Origin: Trichoplusia ni
Taxonomy: Eukaryota > Arthropoda > Insecta > Lepidoptera > Noctuidae
Assembly (NCBI RefSeq): GCF_003590095.1
Contig: NC_039494.1
Coordinates: 4,650,001-4,714,000 of the forward strand
Length of the DNA: 64,000 nt
Direction of reading: 5' to 3'
The translations under genes were made by a program, and so were the position numbers. Position 1 is the stretch's first letter. Each line of letters starts with the position of its first letter. Of this stretch, positions 42,225 through 52,998 are shown in pieces. The notes under the pieces are model-generated. The model had not been told where the DNA came from. It was given only the letters and a program-made list of their open reading frames with translations, and did no database searches.

Positions 42225-43860
42225 TCGACGTCACCTTGTGATATGAACTAGTTATATTGTACAGGTTATGGCTGTTATTTATTTGGTCACGATTGGGCTT
42301 CATCGTCGGACGGATGTGTACTCAGTCGCCATTCATACATCGAGAATGGGAAGACGATACCTTCGGTATTGAGTACCCAGTGCTTGTTACACCAGCAATA
42401 GTGACGTCATAATCATTGTAACACATTTAAATCACATTTTCAGACATACGAATTTATTACGAGTAATGCATAATATAGTGGGTGTAGGTCCGTGGTGAGG
42501 TCCAATCGTGGTCAAACGACTCTGGAGGCGTCGCCGTGAGTTACATTCCACGCTAGATCGACTGTTTGCTTGCGGCCGGTGCATGGCTACTGTGGCACTG
42601 CGAAACATGGCGACTGTACGAACAATATATTCAATATTACTTTAAAATTTATCGTTTATAGGATCATAGTACAAAACTGCAAATAATTCGTGCTAACAGA
42701 AAAGGAAGTAATATCGACTGACTTACTACACTTTTTAAGTCAAACCTTTAAATGCACCTACGAAATCAATTCAACCCTTTTTTTAAACTCGGACTTTCAT
42801 CAGAATATCTAAATCTAAATATTATTTATTTTGCTTGGGATACAGTCGTCATATTTCGTGAGCGCTAGTTTAAAAGCGACGACGTTCTCATGGTGTCAAA
42901 CATGCTTTTATATGGGATCTGTGTACCAATGATTTAGGTTGTGTGTAAGATAGACTGCATCGATTTCATACGATTGTAGACCAACGACAATACTAGAATC
43001 GTCTGTGAGATATTTTATTTATTAATACCGCACAAGCGATTCTTATACTGTATTGCCTACAAGTACATTGTAAATAATTATACTCTTTCTATTTATTTAT
43101 TTTTAATGGTTGAACTGCATTGGATTTTGGACCTCGATTTTACGTTAAAATAACTGAAATGTTAAATCTTGGTTTGATATCTATAGATGCAAATACATAT
43201 ACCTGAATTGTGTAGCATTTTTTTTTTCATAATGACAAATATACAATGTATAGAAAAGGATTTGTTAAGTATTATTAATATTAATCATTTCGAGTTATTG
43301 TTTTTTATTTAACACGGTAGTTGAACATTCGATGCAGTCGGGTCGCGCTTGTTTGATTGCAGTCGGCAAAATATATTTTAGTACTATTATTAATTATTAG
43401 AAGAATGAGCCATTGTGTGGAGTTACAAATAGTACATGTATGTGACAAATTATTATACACAGGGTCTCTCATATAAGTGAATGAAGAATTTATGTTTCAA
43501 GTAGTTGAAGTCCTCGATTTGGTTTTATTGGTGATCTGCTTCTAAGGGACCCTGAATAATTATAAGATGTTTTAAATTGTTCAAATCATATGATTGTTAT
43601 GAAAAATACATTCCCAGTATAAAACGTGTGAGAATTATAATTTAAGAGATTCGTACAAATGTTTAGTTAACTAATGGAGGTTATGTTCACATTGTCCTAA
43701 ATGATTGTTTCAAGTCCTGTATAAAAGCTCTACTTTGTTGTTATTGTGTCGTATTTATTACTTAATGAAAAAAACTTAGTGATTTTTTTTAATAATTTAT
43801 TTTTAATGGAATAGTTTACACTTTGTAAATGTTAAAATATGTTTTGCGCTTCATGTGAAC
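42225..43860 (+). other. ELOVL6: Probable elongase 3' UTR, end not determined
   Basis: The AT-rich sequence directly after the TAG stop has no coding potential and is inferred to be 3'UTR. I found no canonical AATAAA in the first 1.6 kb. Variant signals such as TATAAA near 43619 and 43722 are possible, so the right boundary given here is only indicative. Confidence 0.4.
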
Positions 43861-44048
43861 CGTTCGAGTGCGGTGAGTAGGTGTAATACTTTGATATGCT
43901 TGTCAAACAAGTGCACAAAGTGTAATTATGTAATTCCTAATAGTGGAATAAGCAATATTAATGAAACGTTTCAGTTAAATTGACAGTTTAGGCGCGTATA
44001 GTGTGTACATTGAACAAAAGTAATATTAATCCGGCACACGTTCTCTTG

Positions 44049-44069
44049 TAAACGTCTCGGCGACGTTTA
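44049..44069. repeat. 8-bp hairpin in CpG-rich intergenic stretch
   Basis: Arms TAAACGTC and GACGTTTA flank the 5-base loop TCGGC. Confidence 0.85.
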
Positions 44070-44144
44070 GCGGAGAATATGTGCCAGCAACATAACGCGC
44101 CACGGATACACGGGCGGAAGAAAGTTCAAAGCAACGCTCACTCT

Positions 44145-44176
44145 CAGTAACGTGAACATGTGCGTTAACGTTACTG
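44145..44176. repeat. 9-bp inverted repeat in CpG-rich intergenic stretch
   Basis: Arms CAGTAACGT and ACGTTACTG flank a 14-base loop, about 75 bases from the previous hairpin. Confidence 0.85.
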
Positions 44177-46389
44177 CGTGAAAGCTTAACAACCGACGGC
44201 ATTTATGTAACGTAAACGCGGTCGTTGTGAACATATAGACTTAATTAGGTATAGCGGCGCTAATATTGGACTCATACAAATTATTATATAAGGCGTCTAT
44301 CCAATGTCCAATCGCGTTCACGATTATCTAATGCCGACAGTACGTCGGCCGTCACAACGAAGTGATGAATATTAAATTAAACTCGTCTTATCCGTTAATT
44401 AAAGTACACGAAAGCTTCGGATAAACGACGGAACGCTGAATACCGATATTCTAACTTTACTATTATTAAAACTAGTATACATTGCCCCGTAACTGTCCGC
44501 TAATTGGCCTTTATATGGTAAAAGGTCCGCGTTTAGACTATCGCTCGTGCATATTTGATACTAGATAAGAGTGTCCATTTTTTTATCGCTCATGTTTAAG
44601 GCATCACAATAAGGTTATACAGAATTTAATGAGGTTTACAAGACTCCCGAGGCGATTAAAAAAATGTGGCTTTTGTTGAGAATACGAAGTGAGATGGTCG
44701 CGGTACGGCCGCCGCCCTACGAGTCAGTGTGCAAATTAGCATAGTTTTAGCGAAGGTCAATTTCGTCTAGTACCGTTTATAGAAGTCACAATTTTAATAT
44801 AGGCTATTTCAAATAGGCTGTTATATTTTGTCCAGTTCATTGCTTTGTCATTAACAATGGTGAGTTTTAGAGATACTTGTAGTATTAATCGACTCATAAG
44901 GTGGGGAATGACCTAGTTGTAATTGGGATCGGGGATTAGGTACTTAGTGCGAACTAAAACAATGCAGTTGAGCTATCTAGCCTTTATTTACGCCATCCGA
45001 ACGAAAGTACATCGCAAACAGTTTATTTGTATTTATTATTGTTTTTTTTGTAACACCATTTTTTTATTTATTTTCTTTTGATGTTTCTTTATATATCATG
45101 TCGACTTTAAATTTAATACTTGTTTAGGTATTTAATTTGTTTTCTAAACGAAAAGCAACCTCGCTTGATGTTGTCTTTTGATTGCGACTGCGGTATTAAA
45201 CTCTTAATGACATGTGACGTCACTGGTTTTGTATATCAATCAATATGAGTTCGATACAACAAGCGTAATCAACAGACTTTTAATTGCAACGAATGCAATG
45301 TTTTATCATAATTTGTTTTAAAAAAGCACTTTTGTATTATTCTATTTCGTAAATGTCTTATTTCGTCGTGTACCTACAAAACGCATACGTGACCTTATCT
45401 AAACCTGACTTGTTTCTGAGAAATGATTCAGGATCAATCATTGTTAATCAAATGTAATCACTAACGCATTTATTATTTGTTATGTAATATATTTTGTCGC
45501 ATTTACAAAGAAAACTGTTGTTGTAAATGTTCTCAGTAGAACTAATTAGCGGTTACAGTTCCATATTCAATAAAAATATTTTAATAAATATATTTTGTGA
45601 AGGATGTTTTGTGGTTACAACATGTGCAGAACAAGATGAAGATTATGATATAGCGACAGAGCATTGTAATCTACAACCTAAAGTGGAAATATTCTTGCAA
45701 TCATTAATTTGTATTTTCTGGGCAAATAAAGAGTTATGCGTAATCATTTTGTTTGTTTTCGTTTACTCCACTGATATTTGTCCTTTTATTACACAATCAG
45801 CACTCAGCAATATTATATTGTATGATTTAATATCGAAGAACAAATACAAAATAGATCAGGGCTTTAAATATAAGTATTTGATAACGCATAGATAAAGCGT
45901 TAATATTAACGCGACACTTACGTTGAGTACTCGAAATAGTCGTCGAAGAGAGTGCACTATTGCCACTCGAATTAATAACTAACTTAGTATTCATTCATTC
46001 ATATTCTTTATTGCAAATCCACAATGTAAGATTAGATAGTAATACAATTAAGATGGAAACAATCGTGGACCCTGATGGGCACAGCAAATGGTAAGTTAGA
46101 AGAGAGGAAGGCGTTGCATATAAGTATGTCGGAGATGAGCATGACAATAAATAACTAAATCATACTTAAAACCTCATTGGTGATAAATAGTTCGCAACCT
46201 CATTCATAAAACCTATGTAGTTACTATTCGAGCCAATACTGGCTGGTTGTAAAATAGAAGCGCGGGTATATTTGAATTTAGAATGGTGGATTATAAGTTT
46301 TTAAGATGTCGTGTTACTAAGTGATTATTGCGTATTATTAAAATTAGTGATTGTGGTGTTAATATTGTGAATATAGATTGTGTAAAGTT

Positions 46390-46630
46390 ACTAAATAATG
46401 TCTAATGATTGGACAGCGCAAGGCTGGGGAGTTTGTTGCGCCGTTTGTTCTCTCCAGCGCGCTTAGCAAGCGGTGACGGACGGTTCGATATGGCTAGGAT
46501 TAAACGATAATGAGATAATGAGGCGTGAATATGTGTTTTATTGAATACCCTATCCCGATGTCGGCTATCCTGACACCCAAGAGCCACGCCGACAAGTTCA
46601 AATATTATTATTTGTTATTGCTCAAGTATT
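46390..46630 (+). repeat. Possible dispersed-repeat remnant
   Basis: AAGGCTGGGGAGTTTGTTGC, GCCGTTTGTTCTCTCCAGCG and GACAAGTTCAAATATTATT resemble phrases of a common lepidopteran dispersed repeat. The match is from memory and the borders are unclear. Confidence 0.4.
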
Positions 46631-47110
46631 ATTTTTACTTTTATTTTATATTTAAGTTGATTTTTATGTTATGTATTTACATATTATTATATTTATATTA
46701 TAGGTACATACATAAACTGTATGTATGGGTTTTAGCATTAAAAGGTGTTTCTTAATATGATTATATTTATTTACATTTAATATTTTCATGTTATATGTTT
46801 ATCCGTTAGATATTCACTGAACGTGTAGTATTATTTATTAATATTAATATCTAATATTTGCTTTAGGGTGTTTAGGAACTTCTAAGCATGTTTTTGTGTG
46901 ACCGTCTCCGCGCTTTGTAAAGAAGGTGGAGTACTTTCTAACGAATTTACATATTTCTGGGATATAAATGCATGGTAACGTAAGTATTTTATGTTTTTAG
47001 AAATAGGGTTTACAACTGTCTGTTTGTTCAATGTTTGTAAGTATTCGCATTAGTTTTTTATTATCCAGCAGCAGTAGTTGTAAACAGTCTTAAGGTGAAA
47101 TCTACTAAAT

Positions 47111-47118
47111 ATTATAAG
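47111..47118. repeat. Left 8-bp target-site duplication of the hAT element
   Basis: ATTATAAG is identical to the copy immediately right of the element. Confidence 0.9.
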
Positions 47119-47964
47119 TAGAGATGCGCCGAATAACTATTCGGTATTCGGTATTCGGCGTATTCGGCAATTTTTTCACTATTCGTTATTCGGCCGAATC
47201 ATTCGGTTTGGTGCCGAATATATTCGGTTCTTTTTTTCCGCCACATTACCCGATGTAGAACTCAAAGATATAACTTATTCTGTTATAAGTCTACGGAATA
47301 CTATGAAAAAATTGTTGAATTCAAAAAAGCTTTAACTCAGTGTCAATGTAACAAAAAATCAACATGTTGATTTCTTAAACAACAACAGTTTACTTACAAC
47401 TTTCTAGTCAATATTTATTTTAATTTTAAAAACGCTTTAATCAGTCTTTCATTATAAATTATACTTTTAGACCGCCAAACAAAATATTTAAACCATAGAA
47501 CAAGATAATAATCCTAATTCCCTACTATAATATTATAAATGCGAAAGTAACTCTGTCTGTCTGTTACGCTTTCACGACTAAACCACTTAACTGATTTTAA
47601 TGAAATTTGGTACAGAGATAGAGTTGACCTTGAGAAAGAACATAGGATAGTTTTTATCCCGGACTTTTGAAGAGTTCTTTTGGAAACGCGATATAACCGA
47701 CCTCGACGCGGGCGAAGCCGTGGGCGAAAAGATAGTAACAGTTAGGTATTTCTGAAACTAAACAGTTAAAACTCAAAAAATAACATTTTTTTAAATGTTT
47801 AATCTTGCGGGCGGCAAGTAAGGACATGTTGAAACCTGTTTACGAGGCGAGGCAATAAAATTTTGAACCGAATAGTTCGGCCGAATATTCGGTTCGGTAA
47901 ACTTTAAACCGAATAGTATTCGGCATTCGGTTATTCGGTGAAACCACTATTCGGCGCATCTCTA
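47119..47964. mobile_element. Non-autonomous hAT-type DNA transposon
   Basis: Both ends start with the same 17-base inverted repeat TAGAGATGCGCCGAATA. The 846-base element is flanked by an exact 8-base direct duplication ATTATAAG at 47111-47118 and 47965-47972, the size typical of hAT transposition. Subterminal regions are dense in ATTCGG/CCGAAT repeats in opposite orientation on the two sides. No transposase frame is present. A second dispersed repeat (about 47520-47737) sits inside, so the element is also a nesting target. Confidence 0.92.
47520..47737 (-). repeat. Dispersed lepidopteran repeat nested in the hAT element
   Basis: This is the inverted counterpart of the repeat at 6284-6496. 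It shares ATAATATTATAAATGCGAAA, the CTGTCTGTCTGTTACGCTTT block, AATGAAATTTGGTACAGAGA and the GCGGGCGAAGCC end. Family assignment (LINE 3' end or Helitron-like) is not certain from sequence alone. Confidence 0.8.
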
Positions 47965-47972
47965 ATTATAAG
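47965..47972. repeat. Right 8-bp target-site duplication of the hAT element
   Basis: ATTATAAG is identical to the copy immediately left of the element. Confidence 0.9.
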
Positions 47973-48135
47973 TAACCCGTTACCTAATCATTTTATAAAC
48001 TGAACGCAATGTTCTTATTTTCGAACGAAAAAATTCCAGCTGACTGCATTGACACCGCAATACGTCAAACTGTCAAAGTTTCAATTTTTTACAACACAGC
48101 AATAGTTTCAAGCTTTGTTTATAAATCTATTTAAC
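47973..48135 (+). other. UPRT: UPRT 5' flank / probable 5' UTR
   Basis: Only 163 bases separate the right target duplication of the hAT element from the UPRT start codon. The sequence has no obvious TATA box at a convincing distance. The core promoter is therefore either in this short interval or inside the transposon. Confidence 0.45.
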
Positions 48136-48263
48136 ATGGATTTATTAGATAATGAGATCAGGCAGTGGGATGCCAATGACGTGAAGGAACAATTTGGTGA
48201 TAATCTCACGTTGTTGCCTTTAAATGACAATATAAAGGAGTTGCAGAGGATTTTACGGGACAA
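48136..48263 (+). CDS. UPRT: UPRT exon 1 with start codon
   Basis: This exon encodes MDLLDNEIRQWDANDVKEQF, continues through LTLLPLNDNIKELQRILRD and ends with two bases of a lysine codon before GTGAGTAAG. The N-terminus is short compared with the longer vertebrate UPRT, which fits insect members. Codon use is AT-leaning relative to exons 3 and 4. Confidence 0.92.
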
Positions 48264-50833
48264 GTGAGTAAGGTTACTGTTACAGGCAGTATATGTTTGC
48301 GACCTTTGCCTGGAATTGAGGATACCAGAAAATGTGTTATGGGTTTGAACTTCGAACCTCGTAATTGTTAGTATTGTTACTTGTATAGTTGTATCTATTG
48401 ATTTTTAAACTAATGCAGGCATGTGATTCAAATTCACGGCGTGTTCATGCTATTTATAGCAACATGTTTCAGGGAAATACACAGCGATATTAACCCTGAA
48501 CTTACTTCGCTTCAGTACCTTTATTTAAAAATCGTCTTTAATGATTTTAATTAAGCTATTATGTTTATATATAGATAATTTAGGTGTTTAAGATACTTAA
48601 ATAATATTATGATAACAGAAAAAGATAACTATCAGAAAGCTACTTGAAGAATCTTGATAACAGTATGAATGAACAGGAATTGCTAGTAATTGTGTAGTTT
48701 AAGTAGTATTATAAATTAAAGATGACTATTTACCACTATTTTATAAAATTACAAATAATATTTTATGAAAGAAAGGTGTTTTAAAACCTAAATTCTGTAA
48801 GGCACTGATAGTCAAAATTAAGTTATTGACAGATTACCTCTTCAGTAAATAGTACTACAAGTGAAAAAATAACTTTCCTAAAAAGAGGAAAACACTTGAA
48901 AATTACTTTGAAGTTAGTCATTTTATTGTTAAAAATATCAAAATTAAATCTGGTAAAGAAGTACTTAGAACTTTTTGACAGTACAGTTGTCACCTATAAT
49001 AACTATAAACATTCATACTTACTAACAAATAATCTTCAACCTTTCTAGAAACACATCCCGCAGTGACTTCAAGTTCTATGCAGACCGCCTCATCCGCCTT
49101 GTGATAGAGGAGAGTTTGAACAAGCTGCCCTTCACTGATTGCGAAGTTGTCACACCTACTGGAGCACTGTATAAGGGACTGAAATATGGGGCGGGAAACT
49201 GTGGTGTATCTATTGTTAGGTCCGGAGAGGCTATGGAACAGGTATAGAGAACCATTTCAGAATAAAATGACTGATAAAAATGTATTAAAGTCTGAAGATG
49301 GATTCATAATTATACTAGTTTCTAAAATCTGTAGTTTGCAAGTACAGGCTTTTTGATACTTGGATCTCTAATATTATACTGCTTGTCAAAAGAAGGTGTT
49401 CAACATCGTCTATTCTTCAACAAGCACTCTTTACACATTATAGACAGTGCCTGCATGTTGAATTATTATATAGATAATGGCTGTAGATTGGTAGCAAAAG
49501 ACTTAGACATTAGACATCAAGGCATAACATTTACCTAACACTTAACTGTGACTTGTGACTGTATAACATCAAGAACAATGAAGCATAATGTCCAAGTCGT
49601 TGTGGTCAACACACGCCAAACACAATGTGCGCGACGTGCCGGGGAATCTATCACCACATAGGATAAGCATTTGTTTGATCCACAAATGCTCCTCCTGAGT
49701 CTGGGTTTCTGACTTGAATGTTTGTGAAACCCCAATGACACAAGGATTAAATTCCTTATTGCAAGAGTATTTTTTTGTAACACTGTTGATTTCAAGAATA
49801 TGATGCCTTACCCATCATCATATCCCCTCATCTTCTATATTTGCAGGGTCTCCGCGACTGTTGCCGGTCGATCCGCATCGGCAAGATCTTGGTGGAGAGC
49901 GACACGGACACACACGAGGCGCACGTCGTGTACGCCAAGTTCCCCGAGGATATATCTCGAAGACAAGTGCTGCTCATGTATCCTATCATGTCCACCGGGA
50001 ATACTGTTAAACAGGTAACCGACTTACTATACAGCTAAATTATTTATCTTTTCGGTAAGGACCTATCTTATCAGTGATTATCATCAAAATTTAAGTGCTA
50101 GGCACTTGACGGTGTAGTGATTATCATCTTTCTCTATACTGCGTCTTTTTCCCTTCCAAGTTGAAGTGTCAACAAATAATTGTTGACACTTCTGCCTTTT
50201 CCTTCAGCTTCAGTTGGTTTATGTGCTTCCTTCTTGGCCTTCCTTTGCAACTGCGAGCCTCTGTCTGTCCTTCTATTATATTACTAGTATTCAAAGCCAT
50301 CTTTACATGTATTTGTAGTTTGTACCAGAAAATAGTCCGCCATTGTACATTTAATGTAATGTATAAAAGTGTAAATAAATAAATAAAATACTTGCTGATT
50401 GCGAAACAGAGATAGGTGTTATAAAACAACATTACCTGACATTTTGAATCAATTTATCGAAGTTGTGGCTTTTAAAATGAATGAAAATCATTGCAGTTAG
50501 CAAATCTATGATAAGTGAATTAATTTGAACAAATCCTGCATCATCACGATTCATATTTATTATTCGTCGAAATTAATCGTATTTCGCCACTTTTTAAATA
50601 TTGCCACAATCAATTCTCTATCTTTACTAATAAGTATTCTTTACTTTCAGGCTGTAAACGTATTAACCCAGCACGGCGTAAAAGAAGAGCGGATAATTCT
50701 ATCCAACCTATTCTGTACGCCGGCAGCCGCACAAGCAGTAGTAGACTATGTTCCTAAGATGAAGATCTTGACCTCCGAGCTGCACCCCGTGGCCCCCAAC
50801 CACTTCGGACAGAAATACTTTGGAACCGACTGA
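48136..50833 (+). CDS. UPRT: Uracil phosphoribosyltransferase homologue (UPRT, krishah type), complete four-exon gene
   Basis: Joined exons 48136-48263, 49049-49241, 49847-50014 and 50651-50833 give 672 bases, 223 residues plus TGA, with consistent phases and GT-AG introns. The start ATG is the first in frame in the exon (MDLLDNEIRQ) and is preceded by TTAAC. The family transfers ribose-5-phosphate from PRPP to uracil to make UMP in pyrimidine salvage, in the cytosol or nucleus. Visible blocks are NTSRSDFKFYADRLIRLVIE, GLRDCCRSIRIGKILVES, the PRPP-loop equivalent YPIMSTGNT and the C-terminus HFGQKYFGTD. These match animal UPRT proteins closely. Compared with the bacterial PRPP motif DPMLATGGS, the leading Asp is Tyr and the loop reads STGNT, so catalysis cannot be assumed. 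The gene lies downstream of a hAT element and converges with the LIM-protein gene. Confidence 0.95.
48264..49048 (+). other. UPRT: UPRT intron 1
   Basis: An AT-rich GT-AG intron of 785 bases. No repeat or coding signal was recognised. Confidence 0.9.
49049..49241 (+). CDS. UPRT: UPRT exon 2
   Basis: The exon follows CCTTTCTAG, completes the lysine codon and encodes NTSRSDFKFYADRLIRLVIE, then LNKLPFTDCEVVTPTGALYK and GVSIVRSGEAMEQ before GTATAG. The SIVRSGEAME block is the conserved phosphoribosyltransferase core segment. Confidence 0.95.
49242..49846 (+). other. UPRT: UPRT intron 2 with a degenerate SINE
   Basis: A 605-base GT-AG intron whose right half (about 49545-49790) is a degraded plus-strand copy of the SINE family seen at 39234. 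Confidence 0.88.
49545..49790 (+). mobile_element. Degraded SINE copy in UPRT intron 2
   Basis: The head is heavily mutated (GTCGTTGTGGTCAACACACG, GACGTGCCGGGGAATCTATC). The body retains TTTGTTTGATCCACAAATG, CTGAGTCTGGGTTTCTGA and GTGAAACCCC, and the tail ACACAAGGATTAAATTCCTT is intact. Confidence 0.75.
49847..50014 (+). CDS. UPRT: UPRT exon 3 with the PRPP-loop equivalent
   Basis: The exon follows ATTTGCAG and ends AAACAG|GTAACC, in phase 0 at both ends with 56 codons. It encodes GLRDCCRSIRIGKILVESDT, HVVYAKFPEDISRRQ and LLMYPIMSTGNTVKQ. The STGNT stretch replaces the bacterial PRPP-binding ATGGS. Confidence 0.96.
50015..50650 (+). other. UPRT: UPRT intron 3 with a 13-bp hairpin and AATAAA repeats
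   Basis: A 636-base GT-AG intron. It holds a perfect 13-bp inverted repeat at 50163-50192 and a run of overlapping AATAAA hexamers near 50372-50390, which could act as cryptic polyadenylation signals. Confidence 0.88.
50163..50192. repeat. 13-bp perfect inverted repeat in UPRT intron 3
   Basis: Arms GAAGTGTCAACAA and TTGTTGACACTTC flank a 4-base loop ATAA. Confidence 0.92.
50651..50833 (+). CDS. UPRT: UPRT exon 4 and stop
   Basis: After TACTTTCAG the exon encodes AVNVLTQHGVKEERIILSNL, FCTPAAAQAVVDYVPKMKI and ends TSELHPVAPNHFGQKYFGTD with TGA at 50831-50833. The terminal YFGTD is the conserved uracil-site end of the family. Confidence 0.96.
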   Translation, partial: AVNVLTQHGVKEERIILSNLFCTPAAAQAVVDYVPKMKILTSELHPVAPNHFGQKYFGTD

Positions 50834-51461
50834 TATGAAAACTCCCAAGAGTTTTAGCAAGTACTTATTTAATTTTTAATTTACTTTTTATTTTATTTTA
50901 GCGAAGTCATGTATTTAGTCTTTATTTTTATTTCGTTGTATTTGTTGCCAGTTTAAAATTTAAAACAGATATGAATTGAATAATTTTAGTATAATTTGGT
51001 TTTTAAGGTAGATTGTTGATTGAATTTAACAGGCATTTCAGTGTGTAAGTCAAAGGACGAATATTCGATATATGTATTTTTGTAACTGTCTCCTGACGTA
51101 CGCGATGAAGTGCTAGGATATTTTGAGCTACGTGCTTATTTAGGTTCATACTTATGTATCAATTAAAATCTTATAATAGTAGGTACAAAATATATCCAAT
51201 CAAATTGATATTCTATGAATAATATCTTTCCTACGTGTTCTTACCATATTATCATAAGTACTTAATTTGTGTTGCCAATTACCGCAGTTTGTACTAAAAA
51301 AGCTTAAATAATCCAAATGACTAGCTCTAGTATTAATGTAAGTGAAATCGATCTATTTATATCTGTTAGAATAAATGCATTTGTGATATTGCAGAGTTGC
51401 TTGTATGTTATAATTTTAGTTACAAATTTACTAAATTGTAAATAAAATCAAATCAATCGAC
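50834..51461 (+). other. UPRT: UPRT 3' UTR
   Basis: The region following the TGA is AT-rich and noncoding and ends shortly after AATAAA at 51441-51446, the likeliest polyadenylation signal. The cleavage position is an estimate. Confidence 0.65.
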
Positions 51462-51477
51462 TGCGTATTTATTTATT
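51441..51477. terminator. Opposed polyadenylation signals of UPRT (+) and Limpet (-)
   Basis: AATAAA lies on the plus strand at 51441-51446. Two overlapping minus-strand AATAAA hexamers (TTTATT on plus) lie at 51468-51477. A further minus-strand candidate is at 51614-51619. The close pair would give converging transcripts whose 3' ends abut or overlap slightly. Confidence 0.55.
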
Positions 51478-52998
51478 TACAGTTTCTTCAAAATTTATAT
51501 TTTTCGATTTTGCTTCACAAAAATAATGTTTTCTATGATGGCATGGTCATTGGGGTCTGTGTAAGTGTAGGTCATAACACAAATAAACAAACAATAAGAA
51601 TACTTTTAAATCGTTTATTTCAGTTTCATAGTTTACATTCTATGGATAGATAGAAATATTGAATTAGATCAGATCACACAGCTAAGCGGTTGTTTTTAAG
51701 TGTACACATTATTATAAATTAATAATTCAACATTCGAATAATTTAATCCTTAACTAGTAACGTTTATAAAGTGTTCCCCAATCTTAGCATGGTCGGCTCG
51801 CGGCGCGGTCTCGCTCGCGATACACACAGATGTTACCTACCACTAAACGCTAACATATTTACCTTCATGTAAAAATATCGATAACATTCAATGAACGCGA
51901 TTGATTCTTATTCGAGAACAAAAATATTTTTTTATATTATTATTTTTATTAGTAAAACTAGATGTCACTTAACAATAGTGTTAGGCAGCGACCTACCGAT
52001 GGCGTATATGGCAACACTACATCTAAAATCTCATCTTTTTAATGTGACACGGCAACACCATCGGCGTCCCCACAGATAATAAGTGCGTCCTCCCGTATAA
52101 ATAAATACTTAAAATATAACACGTACATTACTCTTTCAATAAATTTCTTATATACTATGTTACATGACAAGCACTTATTACCGCCCATTAGGGCGTCTAT
52201 TAATAATAGAAAGAAATATATATCTGGCAACACCAGAGTAGGTTGTAGGACCTCTTTAATTATAAATCTTGAACACAGTAGATTGTCCTTTAGCATTATA
52301 AAGAAAGGCAAGACTTAAATCACAAAATTTATAAATAAGGTGGCTATACAACAAGAAATAATATGTCCTCGAAATTGACTTAGATATGTTATTAAGGCAT
52401 CGTGTGAATCGCACTAGGTAAATTGACAATTATATATCTAAGACTAATACAACAGCCAAAGCGAAATCATATGGCAATTAGCACGTAATACATACCTACG
52501 TAACAATAGATACAGAGGGCTCATTAGTCAGAACTAAACAGTCAATATATATAAATAAAATATTTCAAAAAGCGAAATTAAATACTTGATAACACAATTT
52601 GTGCATTCACATTTTTTTGTGATTTTCGTCATTTTTTTGTATAAAAATATCGTCAACAAGTGTCTAAGTAACGTTCTAAGGGTTGACATTGACCTTGTGG
52701 AAGTTAACTTTGTCAATGAGGTCGAAAAGCACATCGCTCGATGTTTGGTGAGTCTTTGACGCGACCCAGTCTCTGGCGTTAGCGACAACCGGTAGTATGG
52801 TTTTTTCGCTATAAAGATGACACAAAATAAATTAGTCACATATCTTTTGTTAACGAGAATCGATTAATTTGGGAACGGGTTGTAATCGATAAGTATCGAT
52901 TCTCGTCGGTGATTCACTCGATGATAAAGCTGTAGATCTCCAGGTGTTACTGCCAGTCGATTGGAAGCGTTAGTTGGCTGTGCGTGATGAGGGCGTAT
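51462..52998 (-). other. Lmpt: Probable Limpet 3' UTR
   Basis: About 1.5 kb of AT-rich noncoding sequence follows the stop codon on the minus strand, down to minus-strand AATAAA signals at 51614-51619 or 51468-51477. The extent is inferred from those signals only. Confidence 0.5.

Larger units (their letters stand above)
43861..47118. other. Intergenic region between elongase and UPRT genes
   Basis: This stretch has a CpG-rich part at about 43980-44360 with two perfect hairpins, and AT-rich sequence after 44500. A 122-codon open frame at 45527-45895 has no recognisable homology. A likely dispersed-repeat remnant lies at about 46390-46630. Nothing else could be recognised. Confidence 0.6.

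Noticed and set aside
45527..45895. 122-codon open frame downstream of the elongase
   Set aside because: AT-rich codons, no recognised domain and no splice or start context. It is plausible by chance in intergenic DNA.
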